DNA from: Chryseobacterium sp. MYb7 | GTDB taxonomy: Bacteria > Bacteroidota > Bacteroidia > Flavobacteriales > Weeksellaceae | NCBI RefSeq assembly: GCF_002979455.1 | Contig: NZ_PCOU01000019.1 | Location: forward strand, 1 to 64,000 | Reading direction: 5' to 3' | Length of the DNA: 64,000 bases | Part shown: in pieces, positions 25,853-35,665 of the stretch | How the letters are laid out: each line of letters begins with the position of its first letter | Position numbering within the stretch: the first letter of the stretch is position 1 | Notes under the pieces: generated by a model | The model's database searches: none | Seen by the model: the letters and a program-made list of their open reading frames with translations, nothing else | What the model was told of the DNA's origin: nothing | Translations under genes and position numbers: made by a program

Positions 25853-27382
25853 TTAGTCAAAATAGTACAGATCATCCTCGCTCATTGCTGCCGGATTTTC
25901 AGTAGAAGCATACTCTTCAGGGATATCGGCCAATGTTTTAGTTTCTTGAATAAGTTTTCCATCCGTACCATATAGTTTTAACAGTACCCACTTTCCACTG
26001 CGTTCAAGTTCTTTAGACCCGTTTAAGGTGGCTAATTTTATTTTTCCGGTTTGAAGGATACCTTTTTTTACAGAAGCTTTGTTGGCAGGTTTTCCTTTTA
26101 CATACTGTATAATTTGTGCCGTAAAAAAGTAATTATCTTCGTCTTCATTTAAAGGCTGGTTGTAAGTGTATAAAAGAGTACCTTTATTATCATAGATATT
26201 GGCGTCATAAGCTGTTTGCTTAGAATTTAATTTTTTCTCAGATTTTAGCTTTTTCTCTTCATTATACATTTTGATATTCACTATAACGCCTTCCTTATAT
26301 TGTGTTTCGGTAAGTCCTTCATAGGATGTACCGTTATAAGGCATCTCATCTTTATAAGTCAGTGTAGATTTCAGACTTCCTTCCGGGCTGTAATATTTGA
26401 TCTCCTGTGTCTCACCATCTTTAAATGTTTTCTCTGAGGATAATTTTCCGGCTTCATCAAAAGATTTACTTAATACGATAGATCCGTTTTTATAAAAATC
26501 AATAGCCGAAATCTGGGTAGAATCATAATTAAACTGGTAATCTTCACCATCCATAGGTTTGAAGGTATCATTTTCTTTGTCAAACTGATAAACAAGATGT
26601 CCTATTTTCTTTCCGGATTCATCGTAAGTGGTTTTATAGCCATCTTTTTTACTGTTTTTTTGCTCTTGCAGCAGTTTCCCATTTTTGCCATAGATAACAC
26701 CTTCCTTCACACTGCCATCGCTTTTATATTTTTCAATTTTAGAAACTCTCATCGGATTTGGATAATAATCTACCAGTAAAGTTTCTCCGGAGCCTGAAGG
26801 TGCAGTACCAATAAGCTTTCCTTTTTCGTCATAATATTTGGTTTCAGTACCGCCGTCTTTTGTAGCATAGTTTTCGTATCTAACTCCTTTTATATCTTCA
26901 TCATAAACGATGGTCTTTGCAGGGATAGAATTCTCATAAGTGGTTATGCTGTTATAAAAATATTCACTTTCTATATCTTTATAAAGGAATGTCTTTCCAT
27001 CGAAAGTGCCATCGGATTTATAATTGACATCTTCCGTAAGTCTTCCTTTTTCATCATAAGATTGAGAGGCTCCCAGCTGCTTGCCCTTGGAAAATGTGGT
27101 TACAGTCATTACTTTTCCTTCCGGAGTATACCAGGTTACTTTTCCGTCGAAAACCTCACTGTTAGGGGTAGTGTCAGAAGCCAGTCCTTCCATTTGAAGT
27201 TTTCCATCCTTGTAGAAATCTTTAATAAGGGTCAGTTTTCCTTTAGGAGTCATTTCACGGTAATATTCCATTTTATCCTGAGTGGTTTTCTCCCAGTTTT
27301 CATCGAAATACGTTTTTTCCTGAGCATATACATTAATGCTCAATACCAGGGCAAGTAATGCTGAGGTAAATAATTTTTTCAT
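25853..27382 (-). CDS. Exported MORN/YwqK-type repeat protein
   Basis: A 509-residue exported protein built from a dozen or so MORN-variant beta-hairpin repeats of the YwqK type: units such as YYREMTPKGKLTLIKDFYKD, YDEKGRLTEDVNYKSDGTFD, YDESGKKIGHLVYQFD and YYSPEGSLKSTLTYKDEMPY. Signal peptide residues 1-20 (ending VYAQ). The repeats are binding scaffolds; YwqK in Bacillus is an antitoxin of a nuclease, but this large exported homologue has no toxin beside it, so that role is not implied. Monocistronic. A TATATTTG box lies about 180 bases upstream. Confidence 0.8.
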   Translation of the reverse strand: MKKLFTSALLALVLSINVYAQEKTYFDENWEKTTQDKMEYYREMTPKGKLTLIKDFYKDGKLQMEGLASDTTPNSEVFDGKVTWYTPEGKVMTVTTFSKGKQLGASQSYDEKGRLTEDVNYKSDGTFDGKTFLYKDIESEYFYNSITTYENSIPAKTIVYDEDIKGVRYENYATKDGGTETKYYDEKGKLIGTAPSGSGETLLVDYYPNPMRVSKIEKYKSDGSVKEGVIYGKNGKLLQEQKNSKKDGYKTTYDESGKKIGHLVYQFDKENDTFKPMDGEDYQFNYDSTQISAIDFYKNGSIVLSKSFDEAGKLSSEKTFKDGETQEIKYYSPEGSLKSTLTYKDEMPYNGTSYEGLTETQYKEGVIVNIKMYNEEKKLKSEKKLNSKQTAYDANIYDNKGTLLYTYNQPLNEDEDNYFFTAQIIQYVKGKPANKASVKKGILQTGKIKLATLNGSKELERSGKWVLLKLYGTDGKLIQETKTLADIPEEYASTENPAAMSEDDLYYFD

Positions 27383-27745
27383 GTTTTTATTTAAGGTTTG
27401 ATTTTGTATATAATTATGGTGATGGTGTATCTGTAGAAGATTAAATTATGCGAAAAGAGGTAGTAATAATTTACTAAAGAATAATTTTTACATTAAAATT
27501 GTGTTTAAATTACATCCGATAACAATAAAATATACTGTATTTTCGGCTTTGAGGGTTCAAATATAAATCAATTTGACGAGAAATAAAATAAAAAATGAAC
27601 AGACTTGTTCGGTTTTAGGTGTAATGTTCTGATTATGATATTCTTAAATGTTATTTTTAAAAAGTATGAGATTCAGTACTGTTTCCGTTCATCAGATATA
27701 CCGGAAAATTTATTAAATTTAGCCAACAGAAAAATCTAATATTTC
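27383..27745. other. AT-rich divergent gap
   Basis: 363 bases between the YwqK-type gene and the CoA-transferase subunit A gene. The only landmark is a minus-strand TATATTTG box at 27558-27565. TAAATTTAG about 25 bases before 27746 could serve the right-hand gene. Otherwise I see nothing. Confidence 0.4.
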
Positions 27746-28447
27746 ATGATAGATAAAAGAGTAAAAAATGCGAAGGAGGCCATCGAAGGAATTAAAGATG
27801 GAATGACCCTGATGCTTGGCGGATTCGGACTTTGCGGAATCCCGGAAAACTCAATTAATGCTTTGGTAGAAAGCGATGTGAAAGATCTGACTTGTATTTC
27901 AAACAATGCAGGAGTAGATGATTTCGGGTTAGGATTATTGCTTCACAAAAGACAGATTAAGAAGATGATCTCTTCTTATGTAGGAGAAAATGCTGAATTT
28001 GAAAGACAGATGCTTTCAGGTGAACTGGATGTAGAGCTTACTCCACAAGGAACTTTAGCAGAAAAGTGCAGAGCCGCTCAGGCGGGAATTCCCGCTTTTT
28101 ATACTCCTGCAGGCTACGGAACTGAAGTTGCAGAAGGAAAAGAAGTGAAAGATTTCAAAGGGAAGCCTCACATCCTGGAGCATGCTTACGATGCAGATTA
28201 TTCTATCGTAAAAGCATGGAAAGGTGATCATGCAGGAAATCTTATTTTCAAAGGATCTGCAAGAAATTTCAACCATCCGATGGCGGGTGCAGCAAAAATT
28301 ACCATTGCTGAAGTAGAAGAGCTGGTAGAACCGGGACAATTGGATCCAAATGAAATTCATATTCCGGGAATCATGATTCAGAGAATTTTCCAGGGAGAAA
28401 AATTTGAAAAAAGAATTGAGCAGAGAACAGTGAGAACTAAAGAATAA
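27746..28447 (+). CDS. scoA: 3-oxoacid CoA-transferase subunit A
   Basis: Alpha subunit (233 residues) of a two-subunit 3-oxoacid (succinyl-CoA/acetoacetate) CoA-transferase, which moves CoA between carboxylic acids. Typical blocks: [20 protein letters not shown], then [17 protein letters not shown] and [20 protein letters not shown]. The catalytic glutamate lies on subunit B, encoded at 30421 on the same strand but separated by a minus-strand ABC exporter, so the two subunits cannot share one simple transcript. A bidirectional terminator follows at 28464. Acetate or butyrate CoA-transferase is a less likely alternative. Confidence 0.93.
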   Translation: MIDKRVKNAKEAIEGIKDGMTLMLGGFGLCGIPENSINALVESDVKDLTCISNNAGVDDFGLGLLLHKRQIKKMISSYVGENAEFERQMLSGELDVELTPQGTLAEKCRAAQAGIPAFYTPAGYGTEVAEGKEVKDFKGKPHILEHAYDADYSIVKAWKGDHAGNLIFKGSARNFNHPMAGAAKITIAEVEELVEPGQLDPNEIHIPGIMIQRIFQGEKFEKRIEQRTVRTKE

Positions 28448-28463
28448 GCTCAAACGATAAAAT

Positions 28464-28497
28464 AAAAAGCGCTGAACATACATTCAGCGCTTTTTTT
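28464..28497. terminator. Bidirectional terminator scoA / ABC gene
   Basis: AAAGCGCTGAA pairs with TTCAGCGCTTT around CATACA, flanked by A-run and T-run, between convergent stop codons. Confidence 0.92.
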
Positions 28498-28498
28498 A

Positions 28499-30298
28499 TC
28501 ATTGAGGAGTAAGTGTTTTTCTTTCTCCGATCTGTTGTCTCCACATAGCGTAGTAAAGTCCTTTTTCGTCAATAAGGTTGGCATGGGAACCTGTTTCTAC
28601 CACCTGCCCGCGTTCAAGAACATAGATTTTATCAGCATGCATAATGGTACTTAAACGGTGTGCAATAAGCACGGTAATCTGTTCTCTTTCCTTCGAAATG
28701 TCTTTGATGGTAGTAGTAATTTCTTCTTCGGTAATACTGTCCAATGCAGAAGTTGCTTCGTCAAAAATCAACAGATGAGGTTTTCTAAGAAGAGCTCTTG
28801 CAATGGCAATTCTTTGCTTTTCACCACCACTCAGCTTCAGACCGCCTTCTCCAATAACTGTTTCTATTCCTTTTTCCGCTCTTTCCAGCAATGCCGTACA
28901 GCTTGATTTTTGTAAAGCAACTGCCAGCTCTTCTTCAGTAGCGGAAGGATTAACGAAAAGAAGGTTTTCTTTAATAGTTCCTGCAAATAACTGGGTATCT
29001 TGTGTTACGAAACCAATCTGATTTCTCAGTTCATCAAAATCAAATTCTTTTCCATTAATTCCATTATAGAAAATATTACCTTCCTGAGGTCTGTACAATC
29101 CCACCAACAGCTTTACCAATGTACTTTTTCCTGAACCACTCGGTCCTACAAAAGCAATGGTCTCACCATTTTTAAGATCAAAAGAGATATTATTTAAAGC
29201 TTTATACTGAGCGGACTGATGTTTGAAAGAAACGTGTTTAAATTCCAGTTCTTCAATCGCACCGATTTTCTTTGGATGAAGAGGTTTTTCTTCTACTTCT
29301 TTCTTCATCAAACGGTCAAAGTTTTGAAGAGAAGCTTCTGCTTCACGATAAGAAATGATAATATTCCCTATTTCCTGCATTGGCCCAAAAATAAAGAAAC
29401 CATAAAACATCAGAGACAGATACTGACCTGGAGTAACAATGTTTTTAAAAATTAAATACAATAAAGTCAGTGTAATTAGCTGCTGAAGAAAATTAACCAT
29501 AGTTCCCTGAATAAAACTCAAAGAACGGATGCTTTTTACCTTTCTCAATTCAAGACCAAGAATCTTATAGGTATTATTATTTAGACGGATCACTTCCTGA
29601 TTGGTTAACCCTAAACTTTTAACAATCTCTATATTTCGAAGACTTTCTGTAGTACTTCCGGCTAAAGCAGTTGTTTCAGTCACAATATTTTTCTGAATCA
29701 CTTTGATTCTCTTGCTCAATAAATTGGTAACAATAGCAATAAAGAAAATTCCACAGATATAAACAGGCATAATAGACCAGTGTAGACGAATAGCATAGAC
29801 CGAAACGAAAATAATACTCACCAGAATCCCGAAGAAAATATTGATGAAATTAGTGATGAATTTTACTGTATCTTCTCTTACTTTCGTTAAAATAGAAAGG
29901 GTTTCACCGCTTCTCTGGTCTTCAAACTCCTGATAAGGCAAGGCCATAGAGTGCTTTAAGCCGTCTGTAAATATTTTGGCTCCAAACTTTTGGGTAATTA
30001 CACTTACCACATAATCCTGAAAAGCTTTGGCAATTCTGCTCACCATTGCAGTTCCGATAAGCAACCCCAGAAAATAAAAAGCACCGTGATATACCGAACT
30101 TCCGTATAAATATTCATTCAGGTTTCTGGGCAATAACTTTTCTTTATCAAAAAAATTAGGGTGAGTAACCAGCTGATCAAGGATATTTCCTGTGATAGCC
30201 GGGGCAAATAAAGAAAAAACCTGATTGATAGTAGCCAAAAATAAAGAAATGAGAATCAGCCACTGATAAGGTTTAAGATATTTAAAAAGTATTTTCAT
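28499..30298 (-). CDS. ABC exporter (fused permease and ATPase)
   Basis: A 599-residue half-size ABC exporter of the MsbA/multidrug type. Six helices in residues 1-310; the ATPase domain follows with Walker A GPSGSGKSTL, signature LSGGEKQRIA, Walker B LLIFDEATSALD and the H-loop AHRLSTIMHADK. It should homodimerise; the substrate could be lipid, peptide or drug. The start at 30298 (MKILFKYLKPYQW) is preferred over one seven codons upstream, since exporters of this group begin just before the first helix. It sits on the opposite strand between scoA and scoB. Confidence 0.92.
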   Translation of the reverse strand: MKILFKYLKPYQWLILISLFLATINQVFSLFAPAITGNILDQLVTHPNFFDKEKLLPRNLNEYLYGSSVYHGAFYFLGLLIGTAMVSRIAKAFQDYVVSVITQKFGAKIFTDGLKHSMALPYQEFEDQRSGETLSILTKVREDTVKFITNFINIFFGILVSIIFVSVYAIRLHWSIMPVYICGIFFIAIVTNLLSKRIKVIQKNIVTETTALAGSTTESLRNIEIVKSLGLTNQEVIRLNNNTYKILGLELRKVKSIRSLSFIQGTMVNFLQQLITLTLLYLIFKNIVTPGQYLSLMFYGFFIFGPMQEIGNIIISYREAEASLQNFDRLMKKEVEEKPLHPKKIGAIEELEFKHVSFKHQSAQYKALNNISFDLKNGETIAFVGPSGSGKSTLVKLLVGLYRPQEGNIFYNGINGKEFDFDELRNQIGFVTQDTQLFAGTIKENLLFVNPSATEEELAVALQKSSCTALLERAEKGIETVIGEGGLKLSGGEKQRIAIARALLRKPHLLIFDEATSALDSITEEEITTTIKDISKEREQITVLIAHRLSTIMHADKIYVLERGQVVETGSHANLIDEKGLYYAMWRQQIGERKTLTPQ

Positions 30299-30420
30299 TC
30301 TGTTAAAATAATGGGGCAAAATTACAGATATTATTTTAACTAACAGTGTTAATTATTGAATACAACAAAGCCCTTTTGTATTCAAGTGAAAATAATTAAA
30401 TTGCAGTCTAAGTTTTTATT

Positions 30421-31074
30421 ATGCTTACAAAAGAACAAATTGCCAAAAGAATTTCAAAAGAACTGAAAGATCGTTATTATGTAAACCTGGGAATTGGAAT
30501 TCCTACTTTGGTTGCCAACTATGTTCCGGAAGGTATTTCCGTAGAATTCCAGAGTGAGAACGGAGTTTTGGGGATGGGACCTTTCCCTTTCGAAGGAGAA
30601 GAAGATGCTGATATCATCAATGCCGGAAAACAGACTATTACTATTCTGGAAGGAGGTTCATTCTTTGATTCTGCCTTTAGTTTCGGGATGATTCGTGGTC
30701 AGAAAGTAGACCTTACGATTCTTGGAGCCATGGAAGTTTCCGAAAATGGAGATATTGCCAACTGGAAAATTCCCGGAAAAATGGTGAAAGGAATGGGAGG
30801 AGCGATGGATCTTGTGGCTTCTGCTGAAAATATTATCGTAGCTATGATGCACGTAAACAAAGCAGGAGAAAGTAAAATCCTAAAAAAATGTACACTTCCT
30901 TTAACAGGTGTAAACTGTGTGAAAAAAGTGGTTACTGAACTAGCTGTTCTGGACGTTACTCCGGAAGGATTCAAGCTTGTAGAAAGAGCTCCGGGCGTTT
31001 CAGTAGAAGATATTATCAAAGCTACAGAAGCAGATCTGATTATTGAAGGAGAAATTCCTGAAATGCAGTTCTAA
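30421..31074 (+). CDS. scoB: 3-oxoacid CoA-transferase subunit B
   Basis: Beta subunit (217 residues) of the CoA-transferase. The catalytic glutamate lies in the motif SENGVLGMGPFPFEGEEDAD; GLY-rich NLGIGIPTLVANYVPEG and GAMDLV AS-type blocks match the family. With subunit A at 27746 it should form the active enzyme that uses acetoacetate or other 3-oxoacids. About 2.0 kb of DNA with a minus-strand gene separates the two. The terminator at 31092 ends it. Confidence 0.93.
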   Translation: MLTKEQIAKRISKELKDRYYVNLGIGIPTLVANYVPEGISVEFQSENGVLGMGPFPFEGEEDADIINAGKQTITILEGGSFFDSAFSFGMIRGQKVDLTILGAMEVSENGDIANWKIPGKMVKGMGGAMDLVASAENIIVAMMHVNKAGESKILKKCTLPLTGVNCVKKVVTELAVLDVTPEGFKLVERAPGVSVEDIIKATEADLIIEGEIPEMQF

Positions 31075-31091
31075 TCTGATAAAAAATATAC

Positions 31092-31128
31092 AAGTTTCGG
31101 CCTCACAAAGTGAGGCCGAAACTTTTTA
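31092..31128 (+). terminator. scoB terminator
   Basis: AGTTTCGGCCTCAC pairs perfectly with GTGAGGCCGAAACT around AAA, followed by five T. Confidence 0.95.
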
Positions 31129-31135
31129 TAAGAAG

Positions 31136-31382
31136 TCAGAAATAAAGCGATATAGGAGCTCGCAGCGTCAAAAAAATAACTCCTGTGAACATTAAGAAAA
31201 TTCTCCTGTCCGAAGCGCGAGACGAATTCAGAACCGATGAAGCAATATAGAAATCGCGCAAGTTTAGAATTTTTAGAGAACAGGAATTATTTTTAGCGGA
31301 GAGCTCCCGGTCTTGAACTTTTGTTTCTTTTGTTTGACTACGTCGAATCTTCGATTTCAAGACAAAAGAAATTAAAACCAAA
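31136..31382. repeat. Non-coding element, probable dispersed repeat
   Basis: The stretch is less AT-rich than other gaps and holds several short inverted pairs (for example TTTTGTTTCTTTTG against CAAGACAAAAGAAA, and GAGCTC at two places). A weak open frame covers it on the minus strand, but its residues look random. Its style is that of repetitive intergenic DNA in this group; no copy is seen elsewhere in the window. Confidence 0.35.
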
Positions 31383-31411
31383 AAAAGCTGTTTCATCATG
31401 AAACAGCTTTT
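31383..31411 (-). terminator. Terminator of the DUF4197 gene
   Basis: AAAAGCTGTTTCAT and ATGAAACAGCTTTT pair perfectly; on the minus strand a T-run follows. It lies 50 bases after the DUF4197 stop codon. Confidence 0.75.
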
Positions 31412-31463
31412 ATATCTAAACGATTAGTATGTCAATCTAACCTCTAATATCTAGCTTCTTATT

Positions 31464-32285
31464 TTATTTCCCATCCTGAGCCCCAAATACCTTCTGCAAA
31501 ATACTTGTCGTTCTCATGGCTGGAGTATTTCTGATCCCGCTTTCTTTATCTGCTACCATTTTGAATACCCCATTGATGGTTTCTGTAGTAACATATTCGT
31601 TAAGATCAGTAGTTACAGCTTGCCCTGTAAATGTATTGTATTTTGAAATCAAATTTTTCCAAAGTGTATCAGCACCTACTTTTCCTAACGAAGCTTTTAC
31701 TTTAGGCTGAAAAGCACTGAAAAGCTGAGTCTGGGTTTTTCCTTGCAAATAGCTTGTTGCAGCATTATTACTACCTAATAAGATGTTTTTGGCATCTGTA
31801 ATTGTCATGGAAGTAATAGCATTCGCGAAAATAGGAGCAGCTTCTGTTACGGCATCTTCAGCAGCTCTGTTTAATAGTTTTACCCCTTCATCAGCAAGAC
31901 TTCCCATTCCGATGGAACGTAAAGTGGTATCAATTTTTCTTAATTTTTCAGGCATTAAAATCTTTACGGCTTCATTTTTGAAGAAACCGTCCGTTACAGC
32001 AAGTTTTTTTACTCCATCTGTTACACCCATACTTAAAGCCTCTTTTAATCCTGAGGAAATCTGAGTAGAAGTAAGACTTCCAAGGTTGACAGGTGAATTA
32101 TTGGTTTTGCCAGAAGTTGTCGTCGTAGTAGTGGCAGGTGTTGTTGCAGTACCGCTATTTTTTACGGGAACATTAAGGTCTACACCTGTTTTGCTCTTAA
32201 CAGTAGATTTTATGATATCTAAAAATTGTGCCTGTGCTGACATTGAGAATAATAATCCAGCTGCAAGAAAAATGCTTTTTTTCAT
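31464..32285 (-). CDS. DUF4197 domain exported protein
   Basis: A 273-residue exported protein. Residues 1-19 are a signal peptide (ending SAQAQ). After a threonine/serine-rich linker (residues 45-65) the DUF4197 domain covers about 70-273: ISSGLKEALSMGVTDGVKKL, then ILMPEKLRKIDTTLRSIGMG, and near the end LNEYVTTETINGVFKMVADK and ESGIRNTPAMRTTSILQKVF. The family is widespread in Bacteroidota and Proteobacteria and has no established function. Monocistronic. Confidence 0.88.
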   Translation of the reverse strand: MKKSIFLAAGLLFSMSAQAQFLDIIKSTVKSKTGVDLNVPVKNSGTATTPATTTTTTSGKTNNSPVNLGSLTSTQISSGLKEALSMGVTDGVKKLAVTDGFFKNEAVKILMPEKLRKIDTTLRSIGMGSLADEGVKLLNRAAEDAVTEAAPIFANAITSMTITDAKNILLGSNNAATSYLQGKTQTQLFSAFQPKVKASLGKVGADTLWKNLISKYNTFTGQAVTTDLNEYVTTETINGVFKMVADKESGIRNTPAMRTTSILQKVFGAQDGK

Positions 32286-32515
32286 CTTATTTTTTTACAA
32301 ATTTAAACCTTTTAATTTTTTTAAGTCAGCTAAATTGATCAAAAAGCAAACCATAATATAGAGGATGTTATAGAACAATTTCTAAGCATATGATTTGACA
32401 ACTGTAAATTATTTCGCAGGAACTTAAATGACTTAAGATGTTTTAATTTTGTTTTTAAAAAGACTACAAGAGTTTTGAAAAATAATTATCTTAGCTCAAA
32501 CCTTAACCATTTCCA

Positions 32516-34780
32516 ATGATACGTACTTTTTTAGTGTTTTTTGTATTGATTTCAAACATGATTTTTGCTCAAAATACATTGAATCTAATTCCTTACCCTC
32601 AAAAAGTTGAATTTTCGCAGGGAGAATTTGTAATCCCTGAAACATTCATATTAAGTGGTGATCTGCCGAAAGAAGAGACAGAATATTTCAAAAAAAGAAT
32701 AGGCTCTCAATTAGAATTTCAATATGCTCAGAAGGGTGGTGGAATTCATTTGTCAAACTCTATGATCCCTCCGGCTTTGGCAGAAGATGCAGGACTGAAG
32801 AAAGAATATTATTCAATAGAAATTTCTCCAAAACAGATTCATATTAAGTCTTATACCAAGCAAGGATATTTTCTGGCACTTCAAACCTTAATTCAGATTA
32901 TTGAACAGTATAAAGAGGTGAAGAAAATTCCTTTAATGAAGATCGAAGATCAGCCAAAATTTGCATGGAGAGGAATGCATCTGGATGTCTGTCGTCACTT
33001 TTTCACAGTGGATGAGGTGAAACAATACATAGATTATCTAGCAATGTACAAGCTGAACACGTTCCATTGGCATTTGACGGATGATCAGGGATGGAGAATT
33101 GAAATAAAAAAGTATCCGAAACTTACTCAAATCGGCTCAAAACGTAAAGAGTCCATGATTGGGGCTTATGTTGACAATACCTTTGACGGCAAACCTTACG
33201 GACCTTATTTTTATACTCAGGAAGACATCAAAAATGTGGTGAAATATGCTCAGGAAAGGCATATCACAGTCGTTCCGGAAATAGAAATGCCGGGTCATGC
33301 TTTGGCCGCACTGTCAGCTTATCCTGAACTGGCATGTACAAAAGGACCTTTTGAAGCTGCTACAAAATGGGGCGTTTTTGATGATGTTTTCTGCCCGAAA
33401 GATGAAACATTTACCTTTCTGGAAAACGTTCTGGATGAAGTGATCCAATTATTCCCATCCAAATACATTCATATTGGCGGTGATGAGTGTCCGAAAACAA
33501 GATGGAAAGAATGTGCACACTGCCAGGAATTGATTAAGAAAAATAATTTAAAAGATGAACATGGCTTACAAAGCTATTTTATTCATAGAATTGAAAAATA
33601 TGTCAACAGCAAAGGCCGAAAAATTATTGGCTGGGACGAAATTTTAGAAGGCGGATTAGCCCCGAATGCAGCCGTAATGAGCTGGACAGGTGTGAACGGC
33701 GGTATTGAAGCAGCAAAATCAAAACATTTTGCTGTAATGACCCCAGGTGCATATTGTTATTTTGATCATTATCAAGGAGATCCGCAGTCTGAACCTAATG
33801 CTTTCGGTGGTTTTACACCTTTAGAAAAAGTATACTCTTACGATCCTATTCCTTCTGAATTGAATGTAGAGCAATCTAAATACATCATGGGAGTTCAGGC
33901 GAATCTGTGGACAGAATATATTTTAGATTTTAAACAGGTACAGTACATGATTTTTCCAAGATTAATGGCGCTTTCTGAAGTGGGATGGGGAACATCGGAC
34001 CCTAAAAAATATAAAGAATTTGAAAACAGAGTGATCAATCAGTTTAAAGTTCTGGATAAAATGAATGTTAATTATGCAAAAAGTATTTATAACATCACCG
34101 GAAAAGTAATTCCTTCTAATGGTGGAATTGCCTACGAACTTTCAACCTCACAAAACTCAAACGGTATCAGATATACGCTGGACGGAACCAATCCTTCTAT
34201 CAATTCTAAAACCTATCAGAATGCAGTTCAGATTCCTAATTCTTTAACCATTAAATCGGCTTATTTCGAAGAAGGTCAGTTGAAGAGTGCGGTATCTACA
34301 CAGGAATTTACTGTTTCAAAAACAACAGGGAAAAAGATAACCCTTGAGCAGCAGCCCAGTGAGAATTACTCTTTTGGAGGTGCTTTCACCTTGGTAGACG
34401 GTATCATTGGAAATGTAAAGCAATTAGGTAAAACATGGCTTGGCTTCCAGGGGAAAGATGTGGTGGCAACAATAGATTTGGGTCAGAAGACAGTCTTCTC
34501 TGAAGTTTATTTTAATACCCTTGAAAATAAAGGAAGCTGGATTCATCTGGCTAAATCTGCAAAGATTTTTGTTTCCGATAATAACAAAGACTTTAAACTG
34601 ATTAAAGAAATCGGAACTGCAGAAATTCAAGGTGCCCACGGGAAAATGAAAGTAAATGTAGGAACGCATAATGCAAAATACCTGAAAGTAAATATCGAAA
34701 ATGCAGGTATTATTCCGGCAGGAAATCCCGGAGCAGATTCAAAAGCGTGGTTGTTTGTTGATGAAATTGGCGTAAATTAG
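32516..34780 (+). CDS. Beta-N-acetylhexosaminidase, GH20
   Basis: A 754-residue exported glycoside hydrolase that removes terminal N-acetylglucosamine or N-acetylgalactosamine. Signal peptide residues 1-18; GH20 N-terminal domain about 20-145; catalytic barrel about 150-500 with WHLTDDQGWR and the catalytic D-E pair in HIGGDECPKTRWKEC; then a beta-sandwich with a chitobiase-like fold, and a C-terminal discoidin-like region (about 615-754). Substrate-assisted catalysis is the family mechanism. The crp-type gene begins eight bases after its stop, which suggests co-transcription although the functions differ. Confidence 0.93.
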   Translation: MIRTFLVFFVLISNMIFAQNTLNLIPYPQKVEFSQGEFVIPETFILSGDLPKEETEYFKKRIGSQLEFQYAQKGGGIHLSNSMIPPALAEDAGLKKEYYSIEISPKQIHIKSYTKQGYFLALQTLIQIIEQYKEVKKIPLMKIEDQPKFAWRGMHLDVCRHFFTVDEVKQYIDYLAMYKLNTFHWHLTDDQGWRIEIKKYPKLTQIGSKRKESMIGAYVDNTFDGKPYGPYFYTQEDIKNVVKYAQERHITVVPEIEMPGHALAALSAYPELACTKGPFEAATKWGVFDDVFCPKDETFTFLENVLDEVIQLFPSKYIHIGGDECPKTRWKECAHCQELIKKNNLKDEHGLQSYFIHRIEKYVNSKGRKIIGWDEILEGGLAPNAAVMSWTGVNGGIEAAKSKHFAVMTPGAYCYFDHYQGDPQSEPNAFGGFTPLEKVYSYDPIPSELNVEQSKYIMGVQANLWTEYILDFKQVQYMIFPRLMALSEVGWGTSDPKKYKEFENRVINQFKVLDKMNVNYAKSIYNITGKVIPSNGGIAYELSTSQNSNGIRYTLDGTNPSINSKTYQNAVQIPNSLTIKSAYFEEGQLKSAVSTQEFTVSKTTGKKITLEQQPSENYSFGGAFTLVDGIIGNVKQLGKTWLGFQGKDVVATIDLGQKTVFSEVYFNTLENKGSWIHLAKSAKIFVSDNNKDFKLIKEIGTAEIQGAHGKMKVNVGTHNAKYLKVNIENAGIIPAGNPGADSKAWLFVDEIGVN

Positions 34781-34788
34781 AATAAAAA

Positions 34789-35430
34789 ATGCAGGACGAC
34801 ACCGTACTTTCTTCCGAATTCTCATCATCCCCGGAGCTGGTAGAAAAGCTGTATCATTATGGTACAGCAAAAAATTATCAGGAAGGAGATATTATTTTAG
34901 ATGAAAATGCTTCCATCCGTTCCATTCCTATTGTGATGAAAGGAATGCTGAAAGTCATCAGAACTGAAGAAGACGGACGCGAAATTTTATTATACTATAT
35001 CAAAGCTGGTGAAAGCTGTATCATGTCATTTCTGGGTGGAATGCATAATGAAAAAAGTATCGTAAAAGCAGAGATTGAAGAAGATGCAGAAATCCTTTTT
35101 CTACCAGTAGACAAAGTGTCTTTATTCATCAAAGAACATCCGGAGTGGCTGGATTATATCTTCAGACTGTATCATAAAAGATTTGAAGAGTTATTAGATA
35201 TTATTAATGCTATCGCTTTCAAAAAAGTAGATGAAAGGCTTTTAAATCTTCTACAGAAAAAATCCGAGCTTACCGGCTCTGAAACCATTCATACAACCCA
35301 CGAACAGCTGGCCAATGAACTGGGAACCGCAAGAGTAGTAGTATCAAGACTTCTGAAACAGTTAGAAGAAGATGGAAAACTTAAGCTGGGCAGAAACAAA
35401 ATCACTCTACTGAAACCCCTGAACTCGTAA
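34789..35430 (+). CDS. Crp/Fnr-family regulator of the sulfur module
   Basis: A 213-residue regulator: N-terminal cyclic-nucleotide-type beta-barrel (residues 20-115) and C-terminal winged helix (THEQLANELGTARVVVSRLL, then KQLEEDGKLKLGRNKITLL). There is a single cysteine (residue 77, in GESCIMSF), so it is not an Fnr-type iron-sulfur sensor; the lone cysteine could sense sulfide or oxidant, which is inference. It lies just upstream of the TauE gene. Two matching operator-like sites (35624 and 36495), each centred about 41.5 bases before predicted starts, sit before the two downstream transcription units; this gene is their best candidate activator. Confidence 0.85.
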   Translation: MQDDTVLSSEFSSSPELVEKLYHYGTAKNYQEGDIILDENASIRSIPIVMKGMLKVIRTEEDGREILLYYIKAGESCIMSFLGGMHNEKSIVKAEIEEDAEILFLPVDKVSLFIKEHPEWLDYIFRLYHKRFEELLDIINAIAFKKVDERLLNLLQKKSELTGSETIHTTHEQLANELGTARVVVSRLLKQLEEDGKLKLGRNKITLLKPLNS

Positions 35431-35465
35431 ACTCCACTTCACTTCAATCAAAGGCACTCATATTA

Positions 35466-35520
35466 CCCACTTTCGGAGTGGTGGCAAAAATTCAAAAAAT
35501 TTTTGACGGGGTGGTAAAAG
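35466..35520. repeat. Imperfect palindrome around CAAAAATT...AATTTTTG
   Basis: ACTTTCGGAGTGGTGG, then CAAAAATT and AATTTTTG, then ACGGGGTGGT: the outer and inner arms pair partly. It looks like a dispersed intergenic element. Confidence 0.4.
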
Positions 35521-35623
35521 TCATTGAGAACCGTAGGTGAAGCAATCTCAAAATATAGCCTCCCAAAAAAACTTATTTGTGTTCTTTGTGAACCTATTCG
35601 TGTTCATTTGTGTTAAAAAATCT

Positions 35624-35647
35624 CCTTATGTAACAAAAGTAGCTGTA
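35624..35647 (+). promoter_or_regulatory. Crp/Fnr-type operator, site 1 (tauE)
   Basis: CCTTATGTAACAAAAGT, two variable bases, CTGTA. The half-sites GTAAC and GTAGC flank AAAA. The centre (35636.5) is 36.5 bases before the last G of a CATTTTTG promoter box (35666-35673). Site 2 has the same spacing. Confidence 0.65.
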
Positions 35648-35665
35648 GCTTTCTTCTTACATTCC

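Noticed and set aside
25853..27382. Antitoxin role of the YwqK-type protein
   Set aside because: It is exported, much longer than YwqK, and has no toxin gene nearby.
31136..31399. Minus-strand open frame of 87 codons after scoB
   Set aside because: Residue pattern is not protein-like, and it crosses inverted repeats and a terminator stem.
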